6,095 bases of DNA from contig WRGV01000027.1 in NCBI GenBank assembly GCA_009787035.1, forward strand, positions 1 through 6,095, in the 5' to 3' direction. The notes under the pieces were generated by a model. That model was not told the origin of the DNA. It made no database searches and worked only from the letters and a program-made list of their open reading frames with translations. Shown piece by piece: positions 4,901 to 6,095 of this stretch. The first letter of the stretch is position 1, and each line of letters opens with the position of its first letter. A program made the position numbers and the translations under genes. Source of the stretch: Propionibacteriaceae bacterium (lineage in GTDB: Bacteria; Actinomycetota; Actinomycetes; Propionibacteriales; Propionibacteriaceae).

Positions 4901-6095
4901 GCCGGTGCATGAGCCCGAGCTGATGCCGCCGGCGCCTGAGCCCGGGCACGAGCCCGCCCCGGAGCCATCCCGTGACCCCGTCGCCGAGACGGCGACGCCT
5001 TCGTCCGAACCCGCGCGGCGGCATGGCTCGCGTCGTGGCGTGGTGGTGTGGGCGACGACGGTGGTGGTCGCCGTGTGCGTGGGCCTGGTGTGCGGGCGGT
5101 GGGCGTTCGGCACGCCGAAGGTGACCGCGACGTCGGATGGGCCGGCGACGGTGGCGGTGGCGCAGATGACGGTGGGGCGTTCGATCCCGGTGGCGGTGTC
5201 GGCGACGTGGAGCGCGCGCCCGTTCGGGGTGGGCGCTGCCTCGGGCGTGTTGACATCGGTGGCGGTCAAGGACGGCGCGACGGTGCACGTCGGCGATGTG
5301 CTGTACACGGTGGATCTGCGCCCGGTGGTGGCTGGGGTGGGCGCGGTGCCGGCGTTCCGGGATCTGTCGGCGGGCGCGAGCGGCGCGGACGTGACCCAGC
5401 TGCAGCAGCTGCTGATCTCGACGGGTTTCCTGCACGGCGGGGCGAGCGGGACGTTCGACGCCGGGACGGCGGCTGCGGTGCGCGCCTGGCAGGCCAAGCT
5501 CGGGGTGCCGGCCGACGGGACGGTGCGGGCCGGGGACGTCGTGTACGCGGCCCGCCTCCCGGCGCGCGTCCAGCTGGGGCAGGACGTGACGGTCGGGCAG
5601 CGGTTGTTGCCCGGCGACGTCGTGCTGTCGGTGTTGGACGGCACGCCCGAGTTCAACGCGACGATCCAGCAGGGCTCGTCGGTCGACCCGTCCAAACCCA
5701 TCCAGGTCACGTTCCAAGACCAGCAGGTGACGGCGGTCGTGGCCTCGACCAGGTCGGACCAGTCGGGCAATTCGATCCTGACGTTGACCCGGCAGGACGG
5801 CTCGCCCATCTGCGGAGGCGCGTGCGACCAGGTGCCGTTGAACCCGAATCAGGCCGTGTACCAGGCGTCCCAGGTGGTCACCCCGCCCGCGACGGGGCCG
5901 GGCGTGCCGGCAGCGGCGGTCTGGTTCACCACCTCCGGCGACCCGTATCTGGTGCGCTCCGACGGGACGCGCGTCCCGGTGACGATCCGCAGCCAGGGGC
6001 AGGGCGGCGTCGTGGTGGACGGCGTGGCGGACGGCACGGTCGTCGTCCTGGCCGACCAGACCGCCCCGGCGCCCCCGGCGGGGCAGCCTGCCGAG
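4887..6095 (+). CDS. Membrane-anchored periplasmic-adaptor-like protein with peptidoglycan-binding domain (3' end outside window)
   Basis: The first 403 residues are present and no stop is reached. ATG 4887 is chosen because GGAAG (4873-4877) sits nine bases upstream; ATG 4881, two codons earlier, is too close to it. Residues 1-50 are a Glu/Pro-rich cytoplasmic tail with repeated EP units, ending in basic residues. Residues 51-70 are one membrane helix. The outer part has a lipoyl/barrel-like half (SGVLTSVAVKDGATVHVGDV at 119-138), a PG_binding_1 domain (about 162-215, with DVTQLQQLLISTGFL, GTFDAGTAAAVRAWQ and LGVPADG), a second barrel half (GQRLLPGDVVLSV), a Cys pair (309, 313) in PICGGACDQVPL that could form a disulfide, and a C-terminal beta domain. 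This is the architecture of HlyD/MacA-like adaptors that pair with ABC transporters in actinobacteria. It overlaps the upstream gene by 14 bases, implying one operon. An ATPase and a permease gene are expected to the right; its substrate is unknown. Confidence 0.85.
   Translation, partial: METAEPVHEPELMPPAPEPGHEPAPEPSRDPVAETATPSSEPARRHGSRRGVVVWATTVVVAVCVGLVCGRWAFGTPKVTATSDGPATVAVAQMTVGRSIPVAVSATWSARPFGVGAASGVLTSVAVKDGATVHVGDVLYTVDLRPVVAGVGAVPAFRDLSAGASGADVTQLQQLLISTGFLHGGASGTFDAGTAAAVRAWQAKLGVPADGTVRAGDVVYAARLPARVQLGQDVTVGQRLLPGDVVLSVLDGTPEFNATIQQGSSVDPSKPIQVTFQDQQVTAVVASTRSDQSGNSILTLTRQDGSPICGGACDQVPLNPNQAVYQASQVVTPPATGPGVPAAAVWFTTSGDPYLVRSDGTRVPVTIRSQGQGGVVVDGVADGTVVVLADQTAPAPPAGQPAE

Noticed and set aside
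4367..5809. 480-codon minus-strand open frame opposite the adaptor gene
   Set aside because: Low-complexity Thr/Ala/Arg/Pro composition, and it spans several unrelated plus-strand features; the plus-strand protein has clear domains.

Overview
The window is very G+C-rich and its coding frames carry G/C at nearly all third codon positions. Together with the insertion-sequence families and the adaptor-protein type, this points to an actinobacterium (Actinomycetota); I cannot place the family or genus. Most of the window is a graveyard of nested, decayed mobile elements set next to a cell-envelope or export locus.

Left part (1-549): the middle of an IS1634-type (IS4 superfamily) transposase on the minus strand, broken by a one-base deletion, cut off by the window edge at its C-terminal side and lost at its N-terminal side. 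At 550-583 the homology gives way to a 17-bp tandem repeat, followed at 679-2498 by two overlapping tyrosine-recombinase genes on the plus strand. This looks like the left part of a 'recombinase in trio' (RIT) element inserted into the IS. The first recombinase is open from end to end except for two in-frame TAG codons; the second is truncated after its first catalytic arginine; the third gene is not visible.

Middle (2499-4493): a hairpin-rich stretch without a convincing gene precedes a small gene for a secreted protein (2864-3103). That gene is interrupted by an IS1380-family element (3098-4332) whose terminal inverted repeats survive, but whose transposase has lost its central catalytic region and carries a one-base deletion. 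The secreted-protein frame resumes exactly after the IS (4338-4493), so the present stop codon of the small gene is supplied by the IS end.

Right part (4496-6095): an apparently 5'-truncated gene for a cysteine-containing protein of unknown function overlaps, by 14 bases, a membrane-anchored periplasmic-adaptor-like protein with a peptidoglycan-binding domain that runs off the window. Proteins of the latter type usually work with an ABC transporter, which I would expect just to the right. The secreted-protein gene and the truncated gene seem to have been fused by a deletion near 4430-4475. No RNA gene and no CRISPR array were seen, and I do not claim an undescribed system. The best leads are the double-amber recombinase, the repeat at the RIT/IS1634 junction, and the IS-interrupted, deletion-fused secreted-protein locus.
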